A stretch of 64,000 nucleotides of DNA from positions 48,409,781 to 48,473,780 of the forward strand of contig OY735202.1 of the NCBI GenBank assembly GCA_963457665.1. The letters are read 5' to 3'. Below, in pieces: positions 43,275 to 54,910 of this stretch; within the stretch, counting starts at the first letter, position 1, and every line of letters starts with the position of its first letter. Position numbers and translations under genes: made by a program. The notes under the pieces were generated by a model. It was given only the letters and a program-made list of their open reading frames with translations. It ran no database searches and had not been told where the DNA came from. The stretch is from Thysanoteuthis rhombus. Taxonomy: Eukaryota; Mollusca; Cephalopoda; Oegopsida; Thysanoteuthidae.

Positions 43275-43899
43275 CACTAGGATACATTCAATTCAAAATA
43301 TTGTTAGTTTTTTAATGGAAATTACCCCTCTAGCACGCAGATAATCAATCCATTTGTCGTTATATACATTCAAGATACAAGGATATGACTAAAAGCATGT
43401 AAGTAATGAATAGAAATGGATGAAGAGAAACTGGGTTAGATAGATAGATACTGGAATACATAGATTGTATCATAGTTTGTCTTCAATGATTCATTTAGAA
43501 AACTTTGAACTTGGATCTCGTAGCTAGAAATTCAGGAGCTCAAAGGTCTTGGCCCCTTGAGAGGCATTCCCAACATTTAGTGCGTTATAATGAAAAAGCA
43601 AAATTTATGACAAATAGGAATGCACTATCACTTGACTAGTGGAACACGACCCTAAAAGCTGAATTATCATTCATTCAATTCATATTTGTACAAATATATC
43701 CTTGTTATTTCACGATGTCAGTAGTAATTCAGTTGGTGAGCTACTATTTATTGGGGTTTGAGACTCCTCTGCATTTAAGGCCGGAGATGGTGCGTTTTCA
43801 AATGTCCCTCTCCATCTCCTTTGCTCAGCTACGCCTCTACTTTGATCTAATTCACTATACACGCCTTGCAAGAGAAAAGCACTTTAATTCAAGATCTTT
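43275..43899. other. Unannotated stretch
   Basis: A 99-codon frame at 43715-44014 runs into SINE sequence and is not recognised. Confidence 0.4.
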
Positions 43900-43965
43900 T
43901 TGTAATAACGGGAGATCATTTCAATTGGAGTTTCAATATATCATAATACAATTTATAATCAATCT
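43900..43965 (+). mobile_element. SINE family S1, 3' terminal fragment
   Basis: TGTAATAACGGGAGATCATT, CAATTGGAGTTTCAATATAT and CATAATACAATTTATAATCA match the S1 3' end. Confidence 0.65.
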
Positions 43966-44384
43966 GTTGGCTCATATATCCTTGATAACATACATATGTA
44001 TAGATGTTGTGTAAATAAATAGGTTGATGAATATATGTTTATATATGCATATATAGTAATTGTGTACATCATGATAAAGGTCGAGGTTTTAAAGCAATTG
44101 ACAAAATTCTCGGTACAGAGGGGGAACAAGTAACCAGTATTCTCGAAGAAAATGAGACCTAAAACGAACATTCGAGGATTCCCAAATTGCTATAAAAAAA
44201 ACTCTACACCTCCAAACAAAGAACACAAAACAAGGAACAGGAATGCAAGACACGAGCAATCAGTTCGAAGATTCCCCATCAGTTATGCCAAGGGAAGTGA
44301 AACAAGGCATCTAACAAACAAAAAAAGGGATGACCTCTTGACATCGACATCCTCCTCCTCAAAAGAGTTTGTGAAGTAATCATT
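43966..44384. other. Unannotated stretch
   Basis: Nothing recognised. Confidence 0.4.
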
Positions 44385-45060
44385 GGAAGTCATTTATTCA
44401 ACTTATGTCTTGAACAAAGTAAAATCCCAGAATATTGGAACACTGCAATCATAATGCTGTTATATAGGGAAAGAATCCCAATAAAACACAGAAACTTTAT
44501 ACTAATAAGCATACTTAACTACATCAATGAATTTTCACCGTAGTTATCAACAACTGAATCACCGGGCGTTAGATGAAAACCAACCACAGGAAACAGCTTA
44601 CTTTCGAAGAAGCTACTTAACTATTAACCATCTCCATTCGATAAATCAACTAAAAGGAAAACAGTATAAGAAACCATTTGCTCTTGCTGAAGAATTCATT
44701 AATTTCGAAAGGGTTTTTGACTCAGTGGAAATTCCAAGTCATTGATGCGATCACTTTACAAGGTGTAGATCCTGTATCTGTCAGTATATTGTAAGATATA
44801 TACTGTCACAGCAACACCTTTTTCAGAATATATAAACCTACGGTGCTTTTTACGCACAATAAAGGGGTAGGACAAGGTGATACCAGCTCACCTAAACTCT
44901 TTCCAGCATGCCCAGATATGATCTTCTGAAACCAATGATGTGAAAATAAAGGAGTCAGTATAGATAACAGATACCTAAGCAACTTCAGATTTGCTGATTT
45001 ACTGACAACATCGTCCATTTTGCAGAACACATTCGGAACCTCCAACAAATGAATATATCT
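44385..45060 (+). mobile_element. RTE-type LINE, reverse-transcriptase domain remnant
   Basis: Plus-strand decayed RT domain, read across several frames: LCLEQSKIPEYWNTAIIMLL, KHRNFILISI (the NYRPISLLS position), FAEEFINFERVFDSVE-like text near 44690-44735 (IDFEKAFDSVE block), the region before it of about 200 bp, YSYSNTFFRIYKPT-like text near 44790-44850, GVGQGDTSSPKLFPACPDMI (44860-44920) and NFRFADLLTTS (44985-45015; FADD catalytic box with second D replaced by L). This is the upstream complement of the 3' fragments elsewhere. Stops and frameshifts throughout. Confidence 0.83.
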
Positions 45061-45196
45061 GTGAAATATGACTATATGAATATATATCGAAGTATGTATC
45101 TATGTAATTAGAAATAAATATTTATTTGTATACATAAACATGTATACAGTTACAAATATTTCTTAGTAGATGTATGCATGTTTGAATCAACGACTT

Positions 45197-45231
45197 GGGC
45201 CTCTGCATTACCAGCGGCTGTTTTGCCCCAA
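45197..45231 (+). mobile_element. SINE family S1, head fragment
   Basis: GGCCTCTGCATTACCAGCGG followed by CTGTTTTGCCCC matches the S1 5' head (compare 40551-40572). The rest is missing. Confidence 0.5.
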
Positions 45232-45349
45232 TTTGTTAAAAAAGAAAAAGAAAAAAAAAGAGAGAAAAATGGTTGGTAATATATATTCATAGTATTCTAT
45301 ATTTATAAAAGTAAAAAGAACTATTTTGATGTATTGAAATTACAAGATT

Positions 45350-45701
45350 TATAAAAATATATCTATCCTTATATACAATTATATATATACATATATATGA
45401 TATATATATGTATATCTATATAATACATATATAAAACATAATATATGATATATGATATTCATATATCATACATATTATATAGAATATATATTGATATATA
45501 TATAACATACATATGCTTTATATAATACCCATATATATAATGCACATATGAATACATAAATATGTGACATACTTATATTGCATGTATATATATACACATA
45601 TATATATGTGTATACATACTTAATGTACCAATAGTGTTTATATTTGATATAAGTTATATATGTTTATGATATACATATGATATATGCATATGATACGCAT
45701 A

Positions 45702-45740
<39 letters not shown>

Positions 45741-46085
45741 ATTCGTATGGTATATATATAATATACGTATGATATATATAATATAAATATAACATATATA
45801 TGATATACATGTAGAATATATATTTATGTATATTTAATATATATATATACGATACATATGATATATACATACATATGTATGTATAATGTAATATATATAT
45901 ACATATAATACATAGATATACGTATTATATACATATACATACATATATATATATATATATACGGATATATGATATATATATATGTAAGATATATACCTGA
46001 TTTATGCATTATATACTCGTGGAATATATATTTATAATATTGATATCTATCTCTCTATATATAACGTATATAATGTGCATATAAC
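45350..46085. repeat. AT-rich simple-sequence field
   Basis: Dense degenerate ATATAT/GATATA/CATATG repeats with a TA run at about 45704-45736. Open frames here are Ile/Tyr-rich artefacts. Confidence 0.85.
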
Positions 46086-46551
46086 AGTTTTTTCGAGTGG
46101 TTAGCTCTTCCCTAATTTCAAAAGAAATATTACGGAACAATTCAATCTAAAATTATCTAAAATTGATTGAAAAAACGGTTATGTGAATAGTCAAAAAAAT
46201 GCGTTCACAAAACTTTGCCCAACATTGGAAACAAAAAACCGTCATTTGACATTCGTAGATAAAAAAGAATACGCATATCTCTATTCCTGATCAGTTGGAG
46301 CATATTTTTTCCACAAGTATTTTTCCGTCCATCCACACAAAACATTATCATTATAGAATCAATAAAAGTTTTGTGCTTTGATACAATGATGATGATAGTA
46401 AGCGCAAATTGTTGCACATATATGTAAATTGCCAATACGGATCCATCAGTGGCAGGGATGATGATTATATATACGTATATATATGTATATATACGTACAC
46501 ATTAATGTATAATATATGTATACGTAATATATATGATATATATACATTATT
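46086..46551. other. Unannotated stretch
   Basis: No feature recognised; the last 90 bp are degenerate TATA/CGTATA repeats. Confidence 0.45.
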
Positions 46552-46762
46552 GTGTCATCCAGAAATCTTTACTGTAGACTCTCGATTACCACAAGGCAGG
46601 ACTGAAACCTTTGCTTCAGACCCAGAGGCCAATATCCTACCTCTGAGTTTCGGAACTGGACGGTCAGTAAGGCTGAATTTAAGCAATATTAATTATGGGT
46701 TAAATTCCCCGTCCACTATGGTGCTCTATTCCTATGGAAGAGCATGTGATGTACAAAACAAT
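46552..46762 (-). mobile_element. Ribozyme-bearing repeat body, copy 2 (ribozyme core lost)
   Basis: Reverse-complement homologue of 33060-33270. Anchors on the plus strand: GTGTCATCC (46554), TAGACTCTCGATTACCACAA, GGCAGGACTGAAACCTTTGC, TCAGACCCAGAGGCCAATAT, GAACTGGACGGTCAGTAAGG. Between GTGTCATCC and TAGACT, where copy 1 holds the hammerhead core, there are only about 18 bp and no CUGANGA or GAAA box. Confidence 0.6.
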
Positions 46763-46764
46763 AT

Positions 46765-46924
46765 AATATACATAACGTAAAAAGTATATAATGTATATAC
46801 ATAATATATTCAACATATATGTATACATAATATATGTAACATATATAAAAAATATGTATACCATATCTACATAACATATACATGTATGATATATACATGT
46901 ATGATATATATAATATGTATATAG

Positions 46925-46983
<59 letters not shown>

Positions 46984-47050
46984 ACCAGATATGCATTATA
47001 TATATACATCATATATATGATATTATGTACATATCTATAACATAATATAA
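46765..47050. repeat. AT-rich simple-sequence field with (TA)n
   Basis: Degenerate ATATAT/ACATAT repeats; clean TA at 46928-46980. Confidence 0.9.
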
Positions 47051-50000
47051 TCTCTGATGTTTGTAATAATTCTCTGTGCAGTTTATCAAATGAAGCAAAG
47101 GTAATTGGAAATTTGCAATCAAATTCATATACATGCTCAATATCTGTATGCTTTATTGTTTTATGTCTTTAGTCTGGAAGAACACTAGATGAAACAATAA
47201 ACATCATCACACAATATTCTTTTAATTCATTTTACCTTTTTGTCGTCTTTTTCTGGCCTCTATCTGTGGATCAAATTCATCAGCACTGAACTTACAAAAT
47301 TCTATTACCACGATTTATACTCTAAGTATCTAATAGCAATCGTTACAACACAAACTATGCGGATAAATAAATCGATAAATGTGTATATCTGACTTCATTT
47401 GTGCTATTTTGAGAAATTTCACTGACATATATTAAAGCTTTAGAAACGTCGTATTTTGCTCGGGGAGTCATAGTAGATTTCTTTTGATCATCAATGAAGC
47501 AATATTAGTAGTAGAAGTAGCCCTGTTTTTAATAGAATGAACACTTTATACATCAAATAAAAGGAAAAAGGTTGTGTATATACGTAATGAAACTGTTCAT
47601 TGGCGTAGATATTGTTGTGAATTCATAAATAGAACGTTTTAATCAATAATTCTGGATAAGAAATATCTTTTGATTGAATTGTTCAGAAGTTGAATCGAAA
47701 AATATTTTCTGGAATTATCATAAAAAGGAGTTTTGGTGAAAAAGTCGTGTAAAAAAGAGGGATAAAACTTACTTGCTTCATGGGTAGTTTTTATGTGTGT
47801 ATATGCAAGCGTGTCATTGCAATATTTTCATGAAATCTCTTTGCCAAACACGAGCCAAAATGATTGTAACACGTTTGAGATCACCAGTGCAAGAGAAAAA
47901 AAACCTCTTGATAGCGCCTTCCGCATGTGGTGTGTCATCGATTTTGTTTTTTCTGTTAACAAAGGGAATAATACTTATTTTTATGAAAACAAATAAATCG
48001 TAATAAATACTAAATGGTCCTTAAACCTATTTGTTCCCTTCAATAATTTTCCTTGCCTAAGCCTCCATAGAGTTTATCTAAGTTCATATTATACGCCATT
48101 TGTTTTTCAATAAATTTTTAGTTAGATCATAGAGTTGTTTTTTGGTTCTGATGGGTTTAAGTTTAGAAAAATTCCCACTGCTCGCAATGGTGACCGGCAG
48201 AATTTCTCAGAAACATTAAGATATAATATAATTTCTCCTTTTTGATTATCATTAAGACGGTTCATACAAATGTGAACACTTTCAGATATCCGAATCGTCA
48301 GATAATAACAATTGAAAACATTCACAACGTGTTGAATTCAAAATAGTATTAAAGGAAGTTACAAATGAAAACAAGCACAACGTAGGGAATGTAGTCTCAA
48401 TTGTAAACTTCCACACCCTTCCTCTCTCGAGGTTACAAAAATCAATTAACAATTAAAATATAATCTATGTATATTCACTTTTGTTTTTCTTTCATGAATT
48501 CTTTTACTTCTTCTTAGTCGTGTGCACTTTTTAACATCGAGTGCGTGATATGGTGAAATTTCATCGGTTCATCCTTCCCTACATTGTGCTTGAAAACAAA
48601 ATAAAAACAAATGATAAAATAATAACGGACACAAAGTAAGGGTCCAGTTCATTAGAGCTACATCGTAAAAGCTCCCCTCCCTTACCAAAACCTAGAAGAA
48701 GTCTTTTCATTCTTCACAACTGACACTTACCCATAGCTAACATTGGTTTTATTGATTGAAAGCATGAAACAACTGCCGGGTTATCGAATCTCATCTAATT
48801 TTTTTCGAGTATTCGACTGAAGTGAATCTGTGCACTTGGGTAATCTTATGAAACAACGTACAAACCACTTTAGTCTTTCCTACTCTCTCCTGTGTAAAAG
48901 TAAGACCTGTCTTTTTGAAATTCTCGCTGTTGATCGATTTCTCTACCAGAAATGTCCACTGAAAACTGGTTCCAATTCTTAAAATCTTTTCTCTATGATC
49001 CCTTCTACATTCTGGTCAAATGGCATTCTGAGATTTCCCAAATTTCAAAAGTAGCATGTGGTGGAATCTTCAATTGCGAATGTAATCTTGTCTTACCCTG
49101 TTCAATTCAATCGTAACCCCCTAGTGAATCCTTTATAAAAATGTTATACTTTTCAATCAGATACCATTTAATGGAGTAGCCTCGAATCAGATTTGAAATT
49201 GGAAGTTTTCCTATGGGTAGTTTTCCTGGGGTAACGAAAATATAATTGATTGGAAGCACTTGATTTTTTTTTAGTTCTTCGACTCTTCCCGGTAAAAAGA
49301 ATATTGGCCTAAAAAGAAACTAGAACAATTAAGATGAAGGTAAACAGTAATCAATAACTGAAAAAAACGTTTTACAATACCTCAACTGAAAGAAATAATT
49401 ACTGTGAAAAAGTATTATATTTTGTATTCTAAAAACATGATCTTGTTTCAAGTTCAGGTTGCTTCGACGTTTAGAAATAAAAGTTATGGTGCGTAAACGT
49501 AGATCCTGGCGGGTGTGTGTTCTTTGTACTGTTATTAATTCCTGTGTTGACTTTTTTTCGGTGTATACGATACAAAAAACAGTGAAAACTGGTAATCGAT
49601 ATAATTTTATTAGAAGCAATCTATTAGTCAATGGTAATAAGAATGATTGAGGAAAGATTTGAAGTAAAAATTAGCTTTTCGGGTATTCAGAATGGGAGTT
49701 TGAGAACAAATATTGATTGTGTTTGAAAAACTTATTAATTTTTTTCTGTTGAATTTCATACATTATTTTTTTTTCCATTTCACTGCTTTCAATTATTTTT
49801 TCTATTTTTATATCCGAATGATCGACTCAAACAAACTCCCTTTTTTTCTGTTGTAAATTTATTTCTTTTGTTTTGCTGGTTGAAATTTGCTTTCTTATTC
49901 ATGCATTTATTTGTAGAATAAATTTATTTCCAATTTGGACTCAAATCTGATCCAATTCAATAATCTGCCCGTCATACACTTACATTCAAAGTACAATTTC

Positions 50001-50630
50001 GTACAGTTATAAAACTAAAAAAAAAAAACTGCATCAAAGAGACATAATCTGTACAAGAAATGTCAATGAAATATTTTCGTGGCAAATCAAATGATAAAAT
50101 AGAATAGAAATCGTAGAAACAATTCACCTGATAGAAAGTTTGTTTTAAATGTTACTTTTTTTTCGAAATTTACTCTTTTTTACTGAGAGAATTTTTAGGG
50201 TTTTTCTCTTTTTTGGGAAATTAATCCCTGTGCATAATACGGTAGAAAGATGCACAAAACCCTAAAAAAGCTAAACAAAAAAACAAAACAATCATTTTGT
50301 GCGTTTTGTTAAAGCAGCATCCTAAAAGACAACTGACTTGCGCGTGATTGCGTATGTGTCTTTGGAAAATAAAACTAAAGTGCCTGAAAGTTAATAAGAA
50401 TTTGTTTTATTGCGAGAAATCTCTGTGCTATCAGCATGAAATATTAGAGAAAATTCTGATGAAAGAATCCTTTGTTTCTAATGTTTAGAACCAAAGCTTG
50501 GCTATATAATGATGTCTGGTGACCTCGAATGATCTCCAAGCTTAGCCTACATCAGAAATCGATTCAGTTTGATCTTTGATGACAATACCAGGTCGATAGA
50601 CCTTGCATGGACAAACGAACAAAAAGCCCC

Positions 50631-50635
<5 letters not shown>
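47051..50635. other. Unannotated AT-rich stretch, about 3.6 kb
   Basis: No transposon motif, microsatellite or convincing exon found. Overlapping short frames near 47793-48003 and 49329-49650 are unrecognised. This is the longest stretch with no detectable repeat in the window. Confidence 0.45.

Positions 50636-50684
<49 letters not shown>
50636..50684. repeat. (TA)n microsatellite
   Basis: Pure TA tract. Confidence 0.96.
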
Positions 50685-50688
<4 letters not shown>

Positions 50689-51007
50689 AAGAGAGAAGGG
50701 AGATCATTGTCTTTAGTACTGATATTCTTCACACTAATATTGAGAATAGATAGATATTATATGCTCTCTAAAATATAATGAGGAGGAACTGAAAATAGAA
50801 AAATAATTCTTTTCTTTTCAAATTGCAAATTCTTGCATGTTTGTCGATTTTAATTATCTCGATTCGGTCAGATTTTTATAATAAGCTCCTGTCGCGGTGC
50901 TTGCTTTTTTTTACATGGAAACTTCTTTGTCTCGTAAATCTCTTTGATGTTGGATCATTTCATTATTTTACCTTATTTTCTCGATTTCCTTTTGTTTTCT
51001 TTTTCAG

Positions 51008-51116
51008 ACAATTGTTCTCTAAAGAGTCAGTAGATCGAGACGATGTGGAGAGAATTACCAAGGGGATCCAAACTGAGTATTTAAAAAAAGATGTGCACTC
51101 TCTCCTAACCAATTAA
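51008..51116 (+). CDS. Possible terminal exon (speculative)
   Basis: A pyrimidine-rich run ending TTTTGTTTTCTTTTTCAG (AG at 51006-51007) precedes a frame open to TAA at 51114-51116. Excluding one partial codon it encodes about 35 residues: QLFSKESVDRDDVERITKGI, then QTEYLKKDVHSLLTN. Composition is charged and well mixed, unlike the AT-biased frames nearby. I do not recognise the protein. No upstream exon or AATAAA close downstream was found, so it could be chance or a repeat fragment. Confidence 0.25.
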
Positions 51117-52374
51117 CGCAGCTGTTTGTCTTTGATTGGTCTATTTGGGAGCAGTACCTGTTCAATCGTTTATATCTGGGGAAGCATCTCACAGAAAAAG
51201 CTTCCCTTCCAATCCCATCAAATACAAAGCATCGTCTTCATGGAGTGTGGACTGGCCTTTGGTTCAGTCTGTGGTGGGTCATTTAGCATGCTACTCATTT
51301 AAGATCCCTTGTCAACTATTAATCTCCCATCAAGATTTGCTTTCAAAATGGAATATTTCCATCACGTTCTTATAGTGTTCCACAAGGATATACAGTCCGT
51401 TAGGCTTTTCCTCCTAACTTTTGTAAGAGTGTAGCATTAAAGCGACTAACATATGAGGAAGCTGATAAAAATAATTTTTAACATTTGATTCCGATATTTT
51501 GAGTACGTCAGCTCTCTCTCCTGTAGAATTACGTTGATTATTCTGCTTAATGTCCTGATTTGATCGCTGTTAGTCTCCTTGGTCGTGAACCATCGCTCAA
51601 TGAGAAATCGCCGGCAAGAAAATTCGCAAACCGTTTCCAATACGTTCAATTATCATTGCTATCTACTCTACCAATAACTTAAATCATTTTTGGGTTCGAG
51701 TTGTAGTTTTAACTTTCTTAAGATTAAAAGGATAATATGACAAGAATTTTCATTTTCTTCCATCTTCAGATTTCGTATCAATGAACAATACAATGCTGAT
51801 TTTGATATTTTCAAATGCACACTGTAGCAGCCGTCGCAATACGATCAAAAACGATCTTCTTAAATGATATTAGTTGAAATTAAACACTCCTAATCCCGTC
51901 TATATAAAGAGAGAATGGTCTTTTTTTTTGGTTACCCAATAACTGCATTCATCTTACTTTTCCATACCATTTGGTAATAATTGTATTCATCTCATTTCTC
52001 TACAGCGCATGATTTCTCTGATGAACCTCGTCTTTACAGGAGATGATTAGTTGTACAGTTGTAAAAAAAGCTGAACATTGCATCTCAAAATTGTTATACG
52101 TTGTCGTCGGTAGAAAGTCATTGCTTACATGACACCGTTCAATCCGTACAAAAGTGTTTTCTGCTGAAATATACTACACGTAGCTGCAAAACATGACAAA
52201 GTTTGCCGGAAAAAAAAAATGATTTTTCTGCTATGCGAGCTCAGTCATTGCAAAGATGACCTATGGAAACTTGCAGTTTGGTTTGAAAGTTTTGTCTTTT
52301 CTCGTACAAAATAAGTTAGTAAGCTTCGGCCTGCTCTGTTATTGACATTCATACTAACCATTTTTTTTCTACAG

Positions 52375-52495
52375 AATGATGCAGAACTTATTGATTACCA
52401 TCAGAAACGGATTCATTTATGCAAGTATCAGAAGTTCCCCGCGCAAACAGTCGCGTGACGCGGAGACAAGCGCACAAAAACCAGCAGTGAACTGA
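52375..52495 (+). CDS. Possible exon in CpG-richer patch (speculative)
   Basis: CCATTTTTTTTCTACAG (AG at 52373-52374) resembles a splice acceptor. It is followed by ATGATG and a 38-codon frame from 52379 (MQNLLITIRNGFIYASIRSS, PRKQSRDAETSAQKPAVN) to TGA at 52493-52495. The segment 52430-52545 has several CpGs (CCCCGCGCAAACAGTCGCGT), unusual for this window. No recognised homology. Confidence 0.2.
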
Positions 52496-52819
52496 TCACG
52501 TCATTCAGTTTGACTAGACTGAGTATTGTCTTCGCTCGGCAACAATTAGGAAGCAAAAAAAAAATCAGTCCTTCGAGGCAGAAGAAATCCCAGTCTCTTC
52601 AGTCAAAATGCAAAGAACCCAGTCTTTTAATGTAAAAAATAGCATCTTCAGGCGAACCCTGCCCCCAGCTATTTTAATAAAAAAAAAACCTAAACCCAAT
52701 ATCATTAGCGAAAAAAACTCCCTATGTAAAAAAACGTAGCTTTTTACGGCAGACCTAAAAAAAACCCAACTTCTTTAAGGTAAGCTATATGTGTGCACAC
52801 GCATTACTTATTTTTTTAG

Positions 52820-53000
52820 CTCTAAAACTTTCTTTTTCCTCAGGTCCATTGGCGTACACACGCAAAAAACAAAAACACTAGTTGTGCCTTGGATTTTTCA
52901 TTCAAGACTATCTCATATGTTTTAAAGAGCTCATTGTTCAATGATTATAAAAGTTTCGATTAAAAAGATTTCCACCAGTCTTCGGGAATCGAAGGTGCAA
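52820..53000 (+). repeat. Dispersed repeat D2, copy 1
   Basis: Same-strand match to 60435-60610: CTCAGGTCCATTGGCGTACA, CACTAGTTGTGCCTTGGATT, TTTCATTCAAGACTATCTCA, TTTCCACCAGTCTTCGGGAA. Family unknown. Followed by the tRNA-Lys-derived fragment, which copy 2 lacks. Confidence 0.68.
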
Positions 53001-53024
53001 ACTATTTTTTTTGTTTTTTTTGTT

Positions 53025-53095
53025 TTGTGAATTGCACCCGACGTGGGGCACGAATCCATGACCCTGATATTAAGGTTATGACGGTGTTAAAAATT
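53025..53095 (-). pseudogene. tRNA-Lys(CTT)-derived fragment, 3' half
   Basis: Minus strand reads ATAACCTTAATATCAGGGTC, ATGGATTCGTGCCCCACGTC, GGGTGCA. This is the anticodon arm (CTT in the expected place), variable region and T arm (GGATTCGTGCC against the usual GGTTCGAGCC), and acceptor 3' strand of a tRNA-Lys. The D arm and 5' acceptor strand are missing, and A-rich DNA follows on that strand. Not a functional tRNA; a retroposed tRNA or SINE head. Confidence 0.65.
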
Positions 53096-53560
53096 ATGGA
53101 AGAAAACTTTTTAATACTTAAGTGAAATCAAGAGATGAACTGGTAAACATTAGCAGTATCAAAATAACAAAAATTAACGCTGATTTGTATATTCGTTAAT
53201 TGGGTCTGACTATAAATCATAACTATAAATATGTCGATTAGAAGAATGCAAATGACAGTTTAGTTTAAGAAAATTGATGGTTGCATTAAGTGTACTAATT
53301 TGCACATATCATGGGAAATTTTAAATTTCTGTGTAAACAACATTGTTTATGCTGCAATTGCTTTTCTATGCTTGATTATGGGGAATAAAAATCTCAGTTC
53401 TGAGGTAAAAAGTGTTGGTAAATATTTTACTCAAAATAATACTGATCAATGTCTTACTGCAGTGCTAAAACAACGAAAAATTGCACTTATTTCACCACCA
53501 CTATTTCTTTCTTTAGAATTGAGGTTTAGTGATCGTAGTTGTACTTGGTGAGGTTCTGGG
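53095..53560 (+). repeat. Unknown duplicated unit, copy 1
   Basis: 53210-53540 matches 54365-54680 (TATAAATCATAACTATAAAT, GCAAATGACAGT, GGGAAATT, CAGTTCTGAGG/AAGTTCTGAGG) and 53095-53205 matches 54783-54905 (AAAAATTATGGAAGAAAACT against AAAAATCACGAAAAAAACTT; GTAAACATTAGCAGTATC against GTTAAATATTAGTGGTATC), same strand. Both copies hold short open frames (83 and 95 codons). I do not recognise the product. Confidence 0.6.
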
Positions 53561-53972
53561 AACTCAGTTTTTGACGGTTAAAAATTTCCCCCATAATATT
53601 TCTTGAGGTTTTCATTGAAAATCCTAGAAACACCGAAAGTGATGGGTTTTTGCAAGCCATTTATTTTGATTAGTGTATGATTCTTTTTTTGCTTGTTTAC
53701 ACTTTTTGGCTATGCTGTAAATCTGTATTTTAGGAGAAAATAGATGACAAAATTATATCAGCCAAGAACCAAACGTTCTCAATCATAAGTCGAACGTCCA
53801 TTTGTTTTTCTTTGATACCTTTCAAAGGGTATGGATGGAAATCTGAAACAGCCTTTAATCTAAAATACCAATGAGAAATTTCTACGTTTGATGAAATATT
53901 GAATAACATTTTTGTTGCAATTGAGTGAATGAAATTAATTTAAGTTGAAGGAAAATTGAAAGACAGCCAAAT

Positions 53973-54310
53973 CTTCATCATCAGCCTTTTAGAGTCTGTT
54001 GTTGGACATGGACTAGTCTGGTTCGTCTTATACTTTGCCGGTCACATTTTTGCATATGCTCTCTGGGGATCCACGCCGTGAATCGTGATGTCCATCGATT
54101 GTCTGAAATCCTTGCAACATGACCAGCTCATTGCCAATCGAATTTTCTGATAGATTATATGATATCACCTGTTTTTTCTCTATTATACCGTGCTGTTTCG
54201 CATTACCCCCCTCAGGTGATGTTAAGCTTGATTCTCTCATGTGCACATTGCACGGTTCTCGGTGTAAAGGTCGATATTTTGGTTAAGTTCCATGTTGCAG
54301 CTCTATAAGT
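53973..54310 (-). mobile_element. RTE-type LINE, 3' end
   Basis: Minus-strand copy beginning at the GATGATGAAGA tail (about 53973). Plus-strand anchors: GTTGTTGGACATGG, GCTCTCTGGGGATCCACGCC, GTGAATCGTGATGTCCATCG, TTGCAACATGACCAGCTCAT. Inserted between the two copies of the unknown duplicated unit. Confidence 0.78.
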
Positions 54311-54364
54311 GAAATGCTTGTTACTTATGTAATATGTACTTGATGTTCAAAAGCAAATAAAGAT

Positions 54365-54910
54365 TCGCAACTATAAATCATAACTATAAATGTGTCAATT
54401 ATAAGAACGCAAATGACAGTCAAACTTATTAGGAAAAATGAGGGTTGTATTAAGAATGCTAATTTACTCATACAACGGGAAATTGTGAATTTCAATGCAA
54501 ACAATTGTAAATATTGCAATAAAACTTATCTTGTTTTCCTTTACTTGATTGATGTGAATGTAAATTCAAGTTCTGAGGCGAAAAATGTTTGTAAAAATTC
54601 TCACAACAATACGGTTAAGTCTCTTGCAAAAACAAAAAAAATATTGTGTTTATTTGGCCTACGCTATTTCTTACTTTAAGATATGGCAAACAGTCTCTAA
54701 TTTCAAAGGAAAGCAGGTCTGGAAAAAACATTTTTTTCTATCAAAAATTCGGGAAATCTCCACAACATAGCTTGAATAGTTTTAAAAATCACGAAAAAAA
54801 CTTGTTAATATTGAGGTAAAGTCCAATGATGGATTGTTAAATATTAGTGGTATCGGATTACCAAAAATCAACACTAATTTGAATATCCCTCAATCGGGTT
54901 CAAAATTTAA
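54365..54910 (+). repeat. Unknown duplicated unit, copy 2
   Basis: Same-strand homologue of 53095-53560; the order of the two matching blocks is swapped (b then a), as if a tandem array had been cut at different points. Confidence 0.6.

Noticed and set aside
48270..48305. Minus-strand CTGACGA...GAAA as a hammerhead
   Set aside because: The sequence between the boxes does not form a stem II, and no stem III/NUH arrangement follows.
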